A stretch of 14,000 bases of DNA from CADEED01 sp035761265 (GTDB lineage Bacteria; Pseudomonadota; Gammaproteobacteria; Steroidobacterales; Steroidobacteraceae). Below, piece by piece: positions 6,930-13,499 of this stretch (its first letter is position 1; each line of letters opens with the position of its first letter). The DNA is taken from NCBI GenBank assembly GCA_035761265.1, contig DASTRL010000236.1:1-14000 (forward strand). Direction: 5' to 3'. Below the pieces are notes generated by a model that saw only the letters and a program-made list of their open reading frames with translations, did not search any database and was not told the origin of the DNA. The translations under genes and the position numbers were made by a program.

Positions 6930-7889
6930 CTATCCCACGACCAACGAGCCCGTGAGCTCGGCAAGACTCAGATTGTTGGCCTCGAGATAGTCCGCCACCC
7001 CCGCGTTGATCCTGCGGCACAGAAGCGGATCGTAGAAAAGCGCCGTCCCCAGGCCCACGGTCGTGGCGCCGGCGATCAGGAACTCCAGCGCATCGCTGAC
7101 CGTCGTGATGCCGCCCTGCCCGATGATGGGCACGCGGTGCTTCTTCGCCACCTCGTACACCTGGTGAACCTTGAGCAGCGCAATCGGCTTGATGGCGGGC
7201 CCGGAGAGGCCGCCTTGCACGTTGCCGATCACCGGCCGGCGTGACTTCACGTCGATCGCCATGCCCATCACCGTGTTGATCACCGCCAACGCATCGCTGC
7301 CGGCTTCGATGCAGCGCCGCGCGTTCTCGCGGATGTCCGTCTGGTTCGGAGAGAGCTTGGTGATGATGGGCTTCTTCGTGGCCTTGCGGCAGGCCTCGAC
7401 CACCTTCGCCGACATGTCCGGATAGTTGCCGAACGCGACGCCGCCTTCCTTCACGTTCGGGCAGGAGATGTTGATCTCGATGGCGTCGATGGGTGAATCG
7501 TCGAACAGCCGCGTGACCTCGACGTATTCCTCGATCGTGGAGCCGGAAACATTGGCGAAGAAACGGGTCTCGCGGAAATCCAGCGTCGGCAGGATCCTGC
7601 GTACCACGTGTTCGGCGCCGGGATTCTGCAGGCCAATGGCGTTCAGCATGCCCGAGGGTGTCTCGTAGACGCGGTGCGGGCGGTTGCCGAGGCGCGCCTG
7701 GCCCGTCGTGCCCTTGAGCACGATGGCGCCCACGTCGCGATTGGAGAAGCCTTCGACCCGCGTGTACTCCTCGCCGAAGCCCACGCATCCCGAGAGCAGC
7801 ACGAGTGGCGAATTGAGCGCGAGACCGCAGAAATCGACGCGCAGCGACCCCGGATGGGCGGATCCAAGCTCTTTCGCGGCGGCGTTCAT
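6930..7889 (-). CDS. pyrD: Dihydroorotate dehydrogenase, class 1B-like catalytic subunit
   Basis: The enzyme oxidises dihydroorotate to orotate, the fourth step of pyrimidine synthesis, using FMN. The protein has 319 residues from the ATG at 7889 and is a soluble TIM barrel without the N-terminal membrane helices of class 2. Motifs seen are Lys59 in VLKGTT, TPSGMLNAIGLQNPG (77-91), the catalytic-loop Cys143 in NISCPNVKEGG, Lys178 in TKLSPNQTD, GGLSGPAIKP (226-235) and GQGGI (257-261). A Cys as catalytic base marks class 1; the overall sequence is closest to class 1B. Class 1B normally works with the electron-transfer subunit PyrK, and no pyrK is next to it. An in-frame ATG at 7919 would overlap the divergent gene's start. 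Another member of the family, such as dihydropyrimidine dehydrogenase-like proteins, is less likely. Confidence 0.9.
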   Translation of the reverse strand: MNAAAKELGSAHPGSLRVDFCGLALNSPLVLLSGCVGFGEEYTRVEGFSNRDVGAIVLKGTTGQARLGNRPHRVYETPSGMLNAIGLQNPGAEHVVRRILPTLDFRETRFFANVSGSTIEEYVEVTRLFDDSPIDAIEINISCPNVKEGGVAFGNYPDMSAKVVEACRKATKKPIITKLSPNQTDIRENARRCIEAGSDALAVINTVMGMAIDVKSRRPVIGNVQGGLSGPAIKPIALLKVHQVYEVAKKHRVPIIGQGGITTVSDALEFLIAGATTVGLGTALFYDPLLCRRINAGVADYLEANNLSLAELTGSLVVG

Positions 7890-7898
7890 GCGCCGCGC

Positions 7899-7908
7899 AT
7901 TGTACGAT
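7899..7908. promoter_or_regulatory. Possible face-to-face -10 boxes for pyrD and the TonB-domain gene
   Basis: The two divergent ATG codons (7889 minus, 7918 plus) are only 28 bases apart. The middle reads ATTGTACGAT: TACGAT (7903-7908) could be a -10 box on the plus strand and TACAAT (7904 to 7899) on the minus strand. Each ends 10 bases from its own start codon, which would give nearly leaderless mRNAs. Neither gene has a Shine-Dalgarno site, which agrees with this. No clear -35 boxes are seen. Confidence 0.35.
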
Positions 7909-7917
7909 GCGCGCCCC

Positions 7918-9294
7918 ATGCGCACCCATGCACCGAAGATCCGGATGAGCCTCGCGATCCTCATCGCCCTGAGCTCCCTCGCCGTTGCCCAGGCACCGGC
8001 CCCCGCACCCGAGGCCAACCCGGCGGCCGCGGGACCCAGCTTCCGCGAGTCCGAGCAGATACCCGATCTCAAGGGTTACGGAGATGCCTACTCGCTCGAC
8101 GAGATCCGGATTGGCGGCGCCTCGCTGACCGAGGAACAGCAGACGGCGCGCTGGCAGGCCGAGCTGCAGGCCGGCCGGGCCCGCGCCGGCGCGCTGGCAG
8201 GCGCCTATGCCTCGTACCGCGCGTTGATTCCCTCGGACTGTGCCGCGGCCCGCGAGTCGCTGCTCAAGGCGGACGAGCTCGGCAGCGACCAGGCCGCCTT
8301 CCTGCTGGCGCAGCTCGCCGCGAACCAGACCTGCGGCGACGTCGACAAGACCGAGCTCGAGCGCTGGCTGAAGAAGGCCGTGACGCTGGACTATCCCGGT
8401 GCCGCCGTCGACCTCATGAATCTCTACGGCGAAGGCGACCAGCCGGATCGCGTGCAGCAGTACGTCTATGCGCGCGTGGCCGCCGGCTACTGGGAGAACA
8501 CCAAGCTCACGCAGCCGCGCGAAGGATTCGATGCGACCGCGCTCGGGAACATGGAGAAGGCGCTCTCCGCGGCCGACAAGAGCCGCGCCGAAGCCGAGGC
8601 CGCGAAGATTCTCGAGGCCATGCTCAAGCGCCATGACCGTTACGGCAGCGTGGCGCCGGTGGAATTCGCGCGCGGCGACGCCGGCGCCAAGGCCGCCTAC
8701 GTGGGCTACTCGCTCGACTACCGCCACGAATGCCAGTGGAATCTCAAGGCCAACTGCAAGGGCGCGCAGCGGCTCGCTTACCTGGAGCTGACCAACAAGA
8801 ACAGCGAGTTCGTCTCCTGCAAGCTGGCGCTGCGCGCACGCGACTTCGTGACCGGTGCGCCGGAGACCGAGCCACTGACGCGCGAGGTGCTCGTCGGCCC
8901 GCAGGCCACGCGCAAGCTGCTGCTCGGCGACGTCAACGAGCAACCCGACAAGAAGGCATTGACCGCCACCTGCAAGGCCGTGCCCAAACTCGCCGCGAAT
9001 GCCACCGCGGGCAAGTGCCGGGCCCGGCTCCAGGGAAGCGTCGACGTCGAGAAGTTCTACCCGCCCTCGGCGCGCGCGCGGGGCGTGGAAGGCAGCACCG
9101 TCGTGCGCTACTGGGTGCCGCCCGGCTCCGAGGTGGCCACGGATGGCGAGATCGTCACATCGAGCGGCGACGCGGCACTCGACAGCGCCGCGCTGGCGAC
9201 GGTGCGCAGCGGCAAGTACACGAGCGAATGCGACTACGGCCTGGGCACGATCCGCATCGCGTTCAAGCTGCAGGACGCGCCCCCGAACCCCTGA
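7918..9294 (+). CDS. Secreted protein with Sel1-like repeats and C-terminal TonB domain
   Basis: The protein has 458 residues. The N-terminus (MRTHAPKIRMSLAILIALSS) reads as a signal peptide with cleavage near AVAQA-PAP, although it could stay as a membrane anchor. Residues about 95-170 look like Sel1/TPR-type helical repeats (AARESLLKADELGSDQAAFLLAQL, then LERWLKKAVTLDYPGAAVDLMNLYGEG). A middle region with several cysteines follows. Residues about 374-450 match the TonB C-terminal fold: YPPSARARGVEGSTVVRYWV, then DAALDSAALATVRSGKY. The long Pro-rich spacer of true TonB is missing, with only a short Pro/Ala run after the signal. It may therefore be a periplasmic TonB-family protein and not the energy transducer; no exbB or exbD is nearby. 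The ATG at 7918 is chosen for the signal peptide; 7945 is an alternative. Confidence 0.82.
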   Translation: MRTHAPKIRMSLAILIALSSLAVAQAPAPAPEANPAAAGPSFRESEQIPDLKGYGDAYSLDEIRIGGASLTEEQQTARWQAELQAGRARAGALAGAYASYRALIPSDCAAARESLLKADELGSDQAAFLLAQLAANQTCGDVDKTELERWLKKAVTLDYPGAAVDLMNLYGEGDQPDRVQQYVYARVAAGYWENTKLTQPREGFDATALGNMEKALSAADKSRAEAEAAKILEAMLKRHDRYGSVAPVEFARGDAGAKAAYVGYSLDYRHECQWNLKANCKGAQRLAYLELTNKNSEFVSCKLALRARDFVTGAPETEPLTREVLVGPQATRKLLLGDVNEQPDKKALTATCKAVPKLAANATAGKCRARLQGSVDVEKFYPPSARARGVEGSTVVRYWVPPGSEVATDGEIVTSSGDAALDSAALATVRSGKYTSECDYGLGTIRIAFKLQDAPPNP

Positions 9295-9300
9295 ACGCCA

Positions 9301-9318
9301 GCCCCGCATCCGCGGGGC
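9301..9318 (+). other. GC-rich hairpin in the gap before trmL
   Basis: GCCCCGC and GCGGGGC pair perfectly over 7 bases around ATCC, in the 38-base gap between the TonB-domain gene and trmL. No T-tract follows, so it is not an intrinsic terminator. It could shape trmL translation, since trmL has no visible Shine-Dalgarno site. Confidence 0.45.
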
Positions 9319-9332
9319 CGCCACTCGCGCGC

Positions 9333-9815
9333 ATGTTCCACCTGGTGATATTCGAGCCCGAGATCCCACCGAATACCGGCAATCTCATCCGTCTCGCGGC
9401 CAACACCGGCTGCGAGCTGCACCTGATCAAGCCGCTCGGATTCCGCCTGGATCGCAAGTCCGTGCGCCGCGCGGGCCTCGACTACGACGAGCTCGCGACC
9501 GTGCACGTGCACGAGAACTTCGCGGCGGCGCGTGCCGCGCTCGGCGGCCGCTGGTTCGCGCTCGAGACCGGCGCGCCGCGCCGGCACGTGGACGCGCGCT
9601 TCACCGCCGGCGACGTGCTGCTGTTCGGGTCGGAACGGCGCGGTCTGCCGCCCGGCGTGCTCGCGCAGATCGCGCCGGAGAATCTGCTGTCGCTGCCGAT
9701 GCGCGCCGGCAATCGCAGCCTGAATCTCGCCAACGCGGCGGCCATCACGGTCTACGAAGCCTGGCGCCAGGCGGATTTCGCCGGCGCCGGCGGTGCCGGC
9801 CGGGCGGCGCTCTAA
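9333..9815 (+). CDS. trmL: tRNA (cytidine/uridine-34 2'-O)-methyltransferase TrmL
   Basis: TrmL methylates the ribose of the wobble nucleotide in certain tRNA-Leu species, using S-adenosylmethionine. The protein has 160 residues, the usual size of this minimal SPOUT enzyme. The three SPOUT motifs are clear: PEIPPNTGNLIRLAANTG (9-26), LLFGSERRGLP (96-106) and LSLPMRAGNRSLNLANAAA (119-137), which build the trefoil-knot SAM site. The ATG at 9333 gives the standard MFHLVIFEPEIPPNTGN start; no ribosome site is evident, and coupling to the gene 38 bases upstream is possible. Its stop abuts the stop of convergent gpsA with no base between them. In E. coli trmL lies in the same neighbourhood as secB-gpsA-cysE; cysE is missing here. 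Confidence 0.95.
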   Translation: MFHLVIFEPEIPPNTGNLIRLAANTGCELHLIKPLGFRLDRKSVRRAGLDYDELATVHVHENFAAARAALGGRWFALETGAPRRHVDARFTAGDVLLFGSERRGLPPGVLAQIAPENLLSLPMRAGNRSLNLANAAAITVYEAWRQADFAGAGGAGRAAL

Positions 9816-10841
9816 CTACTCGGCCTCGGCACGGATGGGACGGGTCATCAGCTCCCGGACCACGTCCTTCGCGGGCTCGTCCTGGTAGAGGATCCGATAG
9901 ATGCCGTGCACGATCGGCATGTCCACCTTCTCGCGCACCGCCACGGCATGCACGGCGCGCGCGGCGACGTAGCCTTCCACCACCTGGCCGATCTCCTCGA
10001 GTGCCTGTCGCACGCTCTTGCCCGCGGCCAGTGCCAGGCCGAAGCGCCGGTTGCGCGACTGGTTGTCGGTGCTGGTGAGCACCAGGTCGCCGAGCCCGGC
10101 GAGACCCATGAAGGTTCCGGGCTGGGCGCCGAGCGCCACGCCCAGGCGCACGATCTCGCTCAGGCCGCGCGTGATCAGCGCGATGCGCGTGTTGGCGCCG
10201 AATCCGAGCCCGTCGCACAGGCCGGCACCCACGGCCAGCACGTTCTTCACCGCACCGCCGACCTCGACGCCGACGATGTCGGTGGAGGTGTACGCGCGAA
10301 AATTGGGGGCGTGCAGGCTCTTGGCGAGCTGGTTGGCGAACTCGGCGTCGGGCGAGGCGATGGTCATGGCCGTGGGCAGGCCCATGCCCACCTCGCGCGC
10401 GAAGGTGGGGCCGGAGAGCACCGCCACGGGATACCGGTCGCCGAGCACCTCGTAGGCGACCTGGTGCGGCAGCTTGCCGGTGTCCAGCTCAAAGCCCTTG
10501 GTGGCCCACGCGAGCCGCGCATCACGAGCCAGCAAGGGCTTCAATTGCGTGAGCAGCGTGCGCAGCGCGTGACTCGGGACCGCGATGATGATGGCGACGG
10601 CATTTGCGAGCGCCGCCGCGAGATCCTCATGGATCTCGATGGCATCCGGGAAATCGCCATCGGGCAGGTAGCGCTGGTTGCGGCGTTGCGCTCGCATGGC
10701 CGCAGCGTCGCCGGCGCTGCGGGTCCACAAGCGCGTGGGATGCCCGGCACGCGCGAACTGGATCGCGAGCGCCGTGCCCCACGAACCGGCGCCGAGCACG
10801 GCGACCGGCTCATGTGACAGACCGTTGTCAGGCCCTCCCAC
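9816..10841 (-). CDS. gpsA: Glycerol-3-phosphate dehydrogenase [NAD(P)+]
   Basis: GpsA reduces dihydroxyacetone phosphate to sn-glycerol 3-phosphate, supplying the backbone for phospholipids. The protein has 341 residues. The nucleotide-binding loop is LGAGSWGTALA (16-26), Lys115 lies in WATKGFE, the SGPTFAREV motif is at 143-151, and the catalytic Lys199 is in VGGAVKNVLAVGAG. The substrate-binding NTRIALITRGLSE (217-229) and FMGLAGLGDL (244-253) are standard. No ATG fits, so I take the GTG at 10841, with AGG about 8 bases upstream. It follows secB by 21 bases and is probably the last gene of the rhodanese-grxC-secB-gpsA operon. The association of secB with gpsA is conserved in many Gammaproteobacteria. 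Confidence 0.96.
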   Translation of the reverse strand: MGGPDNGLSHEPVAVLGAGSWGTALAIQFARAGHPTRLWTRSAGDAAAMRAQRRNQRYLPDGDFPDAIEIHEDLAAALANAVAIIIAVPSHALRTLLTQLKPLLARDARLAWATKGFELDTGKLPHQVAYEVLGDRYPVAVLSGPTFAREVGMGLPTAMTIASPDAEFANQLAKSLHAPNFRAYTSTDIVGVEVGGAVKNVLAVGAGLCDGLGFGANTRIALITRGLSEIVRLGVALGAQPGTFMGLAGLGDLVLTSTDNQSRNRRFGLALAAGKSVRQALEEIGQVVEGYVAARAVHAVAVREKVDMPIVHGIYRILYQDEPAKDVVRELMTRPIRAEAE

Positions 10842-10862
10842 CCAGGAACCTGAGCCGGCGAC

Positions 10863-11348
10863 TCAGTTCGCCTGGCCTTGCGCGGCTGCCTGCGCCTGGG
10901 CCTGCGCCATGCCGCGCGCGAACAGCTGGTCGAAGTCGACCGGCGGCAGCACGAAGTTCGGGAAGCCGCCCTGCGTCACGAGCTGCGACACCGCCACGCG
11001 CGCGTACGGGAACAGCACGTTCGGGCAGATCGTGCCGATGGCGCGACGCGTGTCCTCGGGCGTGAGGCCGCGCATCACGAACAGTCCCGCCTGCTTGACC
11101 TCGACGAGGAACGCCGTGGTTTCGCCCTGCTTCGCGCCCACCGTCACGGTGATCACGACTTCGTGCATGTCCGGCGCGATGACGTTCGCCGTGGTGTTGA
11201 TGTCCAGCGAAATCTGCGGGCTCCAGTTGCCGTCGATTCGCGGGCCCTTCGGCGCCTCGTACGAGCAATCCTTGAGGTACACGGATTGCACCGAGAGCGT
11301 GGGGCCGGTGGGAGTTTCGTTCGCCGCTGGGGCGGTCTGGTTTTCCAT
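10863..11348 (-). CDS. secB: Protein-export chaperone SecB
   Basis: SecB holds unfolded preproteins in the cytoplasm and delivers them to SecA at the Sec translocon; it works as a tetramer. The protein has 161 residues. The conserved body runs from about residue 17 to 145, with FSVQRIYLKD-like LSVQSVYLKDCSYEAP, ICPNVLFPYARVAVSQLVTQGGFP (108-130) and LPPVDFDQLF (134-143). The C-terminal tail is rich in Ala and Gln and lacks the zinc-binding contact often cited for SecA; SecB tails vary. The ATG at 11348 has ACAGGAAAA upstream. An upstream in-frame start at 11390 would overlap grxC and adds residues that the family lacks. It lies 38 bases after grxC and 21 before gpsA. Confidence 0.96.
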   Translation of the reverse strand: MENQTAPAANETPTGPTLSVQSVYLKDCSYEAPKGPRIDGNWSPQISLDINTTANVIAPDMHEVVITVTVGAKQGETTAFLVEVKQAGLFVMRGLTPEDTRRAIGTICPNVLFPYARVAVSQLVTQGGFPNFVLPPVDFDQLFARGMAQAQAQAAAQGQAN

Positions 11349-11386
11349 GGGATTTTCCTGTGTTGAAGAGGGTTCGGCGCCCGGGC

Positions 11387-11647
11387 TCATCGACCCAACA
11401 AGGCGTCCAGCTTGCCGGCGTCATCGAGCGCGGCCAGATCGTCGCTGCCGCCCACGTGATGGTCGCCGATGAAGATCTGCGGCACCGTGCGGCGTCCGCT
11501 GCGCGCCTGCATCTCGGCGCGCTTCGCGGCGGCCGATTCCACGTCGATCTCCTCGAAGCTCGCGCCCTTGGCGCGCAGCAGCCGGCGCGCGCGTTCGCAG
11601 TACGGACACCAGTTCGTGGTGTACATGACGATGGTGGGGTTGGACAT
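11387..11647 (-). CDS. grxC: Glutaredoxin 3
   Basis: This is a cytoplasmic, glutathione-dependent thiol-disulfide oxidoreductase. The protein has 86 residues, normal for the GrxC class. The redox motif CPYC is at 14-17, the cis-Pro in TVP at 54-56, and the glutathione-contacting GGSDDL at 66-71. The ATG at 11647 shares its first base with the stop of the rhodanese gene (TGATG), so translation is coupled; AAGGCAG lies a few bases upstream. It is followed by secB. The order rhodanese-grxC-secB-gpsA is the same as yibN-grxC-secB-gpsA in E. coli. Confidence 0.96.
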   Translation of the reverse strand: MSNPTIVMYTTNWCPYCERARRLLRAKGASFEEIDVESAAAKRAEMQARSGRRTVPQIFIGDHHVGGSDDLAALDDAGKLDALLGR

Positions 11648-12072
11648 CAGGCTGCCTTGGCGATCGGCAGATTGTCGGCGCGCCACGCGGCGAAACCGCC
11701 GCGTAACGTGAACGCCTTGGTGAAGCCCTGATTGTTGAGCTGCCGAACGGCGGCGGCAGCCAGGGAGCCCGAGTCGCAGTAGACCACGACGGGTTTGTCC
11801 TTGAACCGCTTGAAGGTGTCGCCCGCGGTCAGGATCTTCTCGGAGGAGAGGTGCTTCGCGCCGTTCACGTGGCCCTTGGCGAACTCCTCTTCCTTGCGGA
11901 TGTCGAGCACGAGTGCGCCCTGGTTCATGAGGCGGATCAGGTCCTGCGAGGAGATCGAGGCGAACGCGCTCGCGCGCACGCGTGACTCGTAGGTGACGAC
12001 CACGACCAGGGCGAGCACGACGGCGCCGACCAGCAGCGGATGGTGAGTCACGTATTCGATCAGTCGTTCCAT
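11647..12072 (-). CDS. yibN: Membrane-anchored rhodanese-like protein (YibN type)
   Basis: The protein has 141 residues. An N-terminal helix (about 12-27, LLVGAVVLALVVVVTY) anchors it in the inner membrane. Residues about 38-137 form one rhodanese domain, with LVLDIRKEEEFAKGHVNGAKHL (54-75) and the active loop CDSGS (99-103), in which Cys99 would carry a persulfide. The exact substrate is unknown. By the positive-inside rule the orientation is not obvious; the E. coli homologue is reported as an inner-membrane protein. It is first in the operon with grxC, secB and gpsA. A perfect TATAAT lies 39 bases upstream, while the ribosome site is weak. The name is given by orthology of sequence type and gene order. 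Confidence 0.92.
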   Translation of the reverse strand: MERLIEYVTHHPLLVGAVVLALVVVVTYESRVRASAFASISSQDLIRLMNQGALVLDIRKEEEFAKGHVNGAKHLSSEKILTAGDTFKRFKDKPVVVYCDSGSLAAAAVRQLNNQGFTKAFTLRGGFAAWRADNLPIAKAA

Positions 12073-12110
12073 GATTCGGCGGCAGGCCGGCCCGGGAAAA
12101 AAGGGAGCGC

Positions 12111-12116
12111 ATTATA
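12111..12116 (-). promoter_or_regulatory. -10 box of the rhodanese-grxC-secB-gpsA operon
   Basis: The minus strand reads TATAAT, a perfect -10 box, 39 bases before the rhodanese ATG. This predicts a leader of about 30 bases. The -35 region (TTCGGC at 12140 to 12135, 18-base spacing) is poor. The same AT island on the plus strand could hold the -10 box of the divergent envC gene. Confidence 0.55.
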
Positions 12117-12141
12117 CCGGCGAGGCGGCTTTTCGCCGAAA

Positions 12142-13317
12142 ATGTGGCCCATGCTTCTGATCCGCCGGCTTTTCGGACTCGCGCTGATATTTCCCCTGAT
12201 CTGCCTGGCGGCGGCCGCGGCCGACGACCCCAACCCGGCCAGGGCGGAGGCCGAGCTCAAGGCGGTGCGCGCGCAGATCGACAAGGTGCGCGCCGACATG
12301 GAACGCGACGCCGGCAAGCGCGACAAGCTGACCCGCGAGCTGGAGGAATCCGAGAAGAGCGTGGCCGAGGCACGCGGCGAGCTGGAGCGGCTGCGCCGCG
12401 AACGCGGCGAACGCACCGCCCTGCGCGCCGAGCTCGCCGCCCAGCGGCGCACCGAGGAGGCCGCGCTGGCGCACGATCGCGGCGCACTCGCGGGTCAGAT
12501 CCGCGCCGCGTCCATGATCGGACGGCAGGAACCGCTCAAACTACTGCTCAACCAGCGCGACCCGGCGCAGACCGGGCGGGTGCTCGTCTACTACCAGTAC
12601 TTCGGGCGTGCGCGCGCCGCACAGATCGCGGCGATCGATGCCCACCTTGCGGAGCTCGCGACGCTCGACGCGGGACTCGCGTCCGAGGAAGAGCGGCTCG
12701 TGGCGCTGGAACGGCAGCAGCAGGGCGAACTCGCGAAACTGCAGACGGCGCGCGAGCGGCGCGGCCGCGCGTTGGTGTCGCTGGAAGCGGAATCGAAGAA
12801 TCGGGCCAGGGAACTGGAGCGGCTCAAGGATCAGCAGAGCGGGCTCGAGAAGCTGGTGCGCGAGCTGCGGCGCGCGCTGGAACGCATCGACAAGTTCCCG
12901 ACCGACAGCAAGGACGCCTTCGCCAGGCTCAGGGGCAAGCTGGCCTGGCCGGTGGCGGGCAAGCTCGTGGCCTCGTTCGGCCAGACGCGCGCCGGCGGCG
13001 TGAAGTGGGACGGCATGCTGGTCGCGGGCGATGCCGGAACGCCGGTACGCGCCATCTATCATGGCCGGGTGGTGTACGCCGACTGGCTGTCCGGCCTGGG
13101 CCTGCTGACCATCATCGATCATGGCGATGGCTACCTGAGCCTCTACGGGCACAACGAGCGGCTCTACAAGGCGGTGGGCGAGCGGGTCACGGCCGGCGAC
13201 ACCATCGCCACGCTGGGAGACTCCGGCGGCCGGCCCCGGCCCGAGCTGTACTTCGAGATCCGGAAGGCGGGAAAGCCAATAGATCCGCGGCCTTGGTTCA
13301 AGTCGGCAGCGCCGTAG
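12142..13317 (+). CDS. envC: Murein hydrolase activator EnvC
   Basis: EnvC is recruited to the division site by FtsEX in the periplasm and activates the amidases that split septal peptidoglycan. The protein has 391 residues: a signal peptide (1-27, hydrophobic LFGLALIFPLICLAAAA), long coiled coils (about 30-120 and 165-250, dense in Arg, Glu and Leu), and a LytM (M23) domain from about 268 to the end. The LytM domain is degenerate, as in known EnvC. The zinc motif HxxxD is replaced by WDGML (289-293), and HxH by ELY (368-370). His337 in SLYGHN remains. It should therefore activate and not cut. The start could be 12142 or the ATG at 12151, neither with a good ribosome site. The stop codon's last base begins a long inverted repeat. 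gpmI, which neighbours envC in E. coli, is absent. Confidence 0.93.
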   Translation: MWPMLLIRRLFGLALIFPLICLAAAAADDPNPARAEAELKAVRAQIDKVRADMERDAGKRDKLTRELEESEKSVAEARGELERLRRERGERTALRAELAAQRRTEEAALAHDRGALAGQIRAASMIGRQEPLKLLLNQRDPAQTGRVLVYYQYFGRARAAQIAAIDAHLAELATLDAGLASEEERLVALERQQQGELAKLQTARERRGRALVSLEAESKNRARELERLKDQQSGLEKLVRELRRALERIDKFPTDSKDAFARLRGKLAWPVAGKLVASFGQTRAGGVKWDGMLVAGDAGTPVRAIYHGRVVYADWLSGLGLLTIIDHGDGYLSLYGHNERLYKAVGERVTAGDTIATLGDSGGRPRPELYFEIRKAGKPIDPRPWFKSAAP

Positions 13318-13422
13318 AAGTGGTGCCGGGGAAGGAATCCCGGGAAAAATCCACGCGGCGGTTGGCTCACTGTGACGGGACCGTCATTTTTTTCCCCGGG
13401 ATTCCTTCCCCGGCACCACTTC
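13317..13422. repeat. 28-bp perfect inverted repeat after envC
   Basis: Arms 13317-13344 and 13395-13422 pair at all 28 positions around a 50-base spacer. The left arm starts with the last base of the envC stop codon. The arm ends in GTGGTGCCGGGGAAGGAA. A partial extra copy (CCCGGCACC) follows at 13425-13433, then a short direct repeat of AAAACGCC. The form resembles the other REP-like elements here, with a different sequence. Confidence 0.85.
13373..13393 (+). terminator. Terminator of envC, inside the repeat spacer
   Basis: TGACGG (13373-13378) pairs with CCGTCA (13381-13386) across a 2-base loop and is followed by seven T. The stem is short and the loop tight, but position and T-tract fit an intrinsic terminator about 55 bases after the envC stop. 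Confidence 0.55.
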
Positions 13423-13499
13423 TTCCCGGCACCAAAACGCCCCAAAACGCCAACTGCATCAACGCCGTACGTGCGCGGTTAGGCGATGTTCCCGCGTTG

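Noticed and set aside
6775..9369. An 864-codon open frame on the minus strand across pyrD and the TonB-domain gene
   Set aside because: It is antisense or out of frame to two genes with clear family motifs. The translation is rich in Arg, Ala and Gly, as expected for a shadow frame in GC-rich DNA, and has no recognisable domain.
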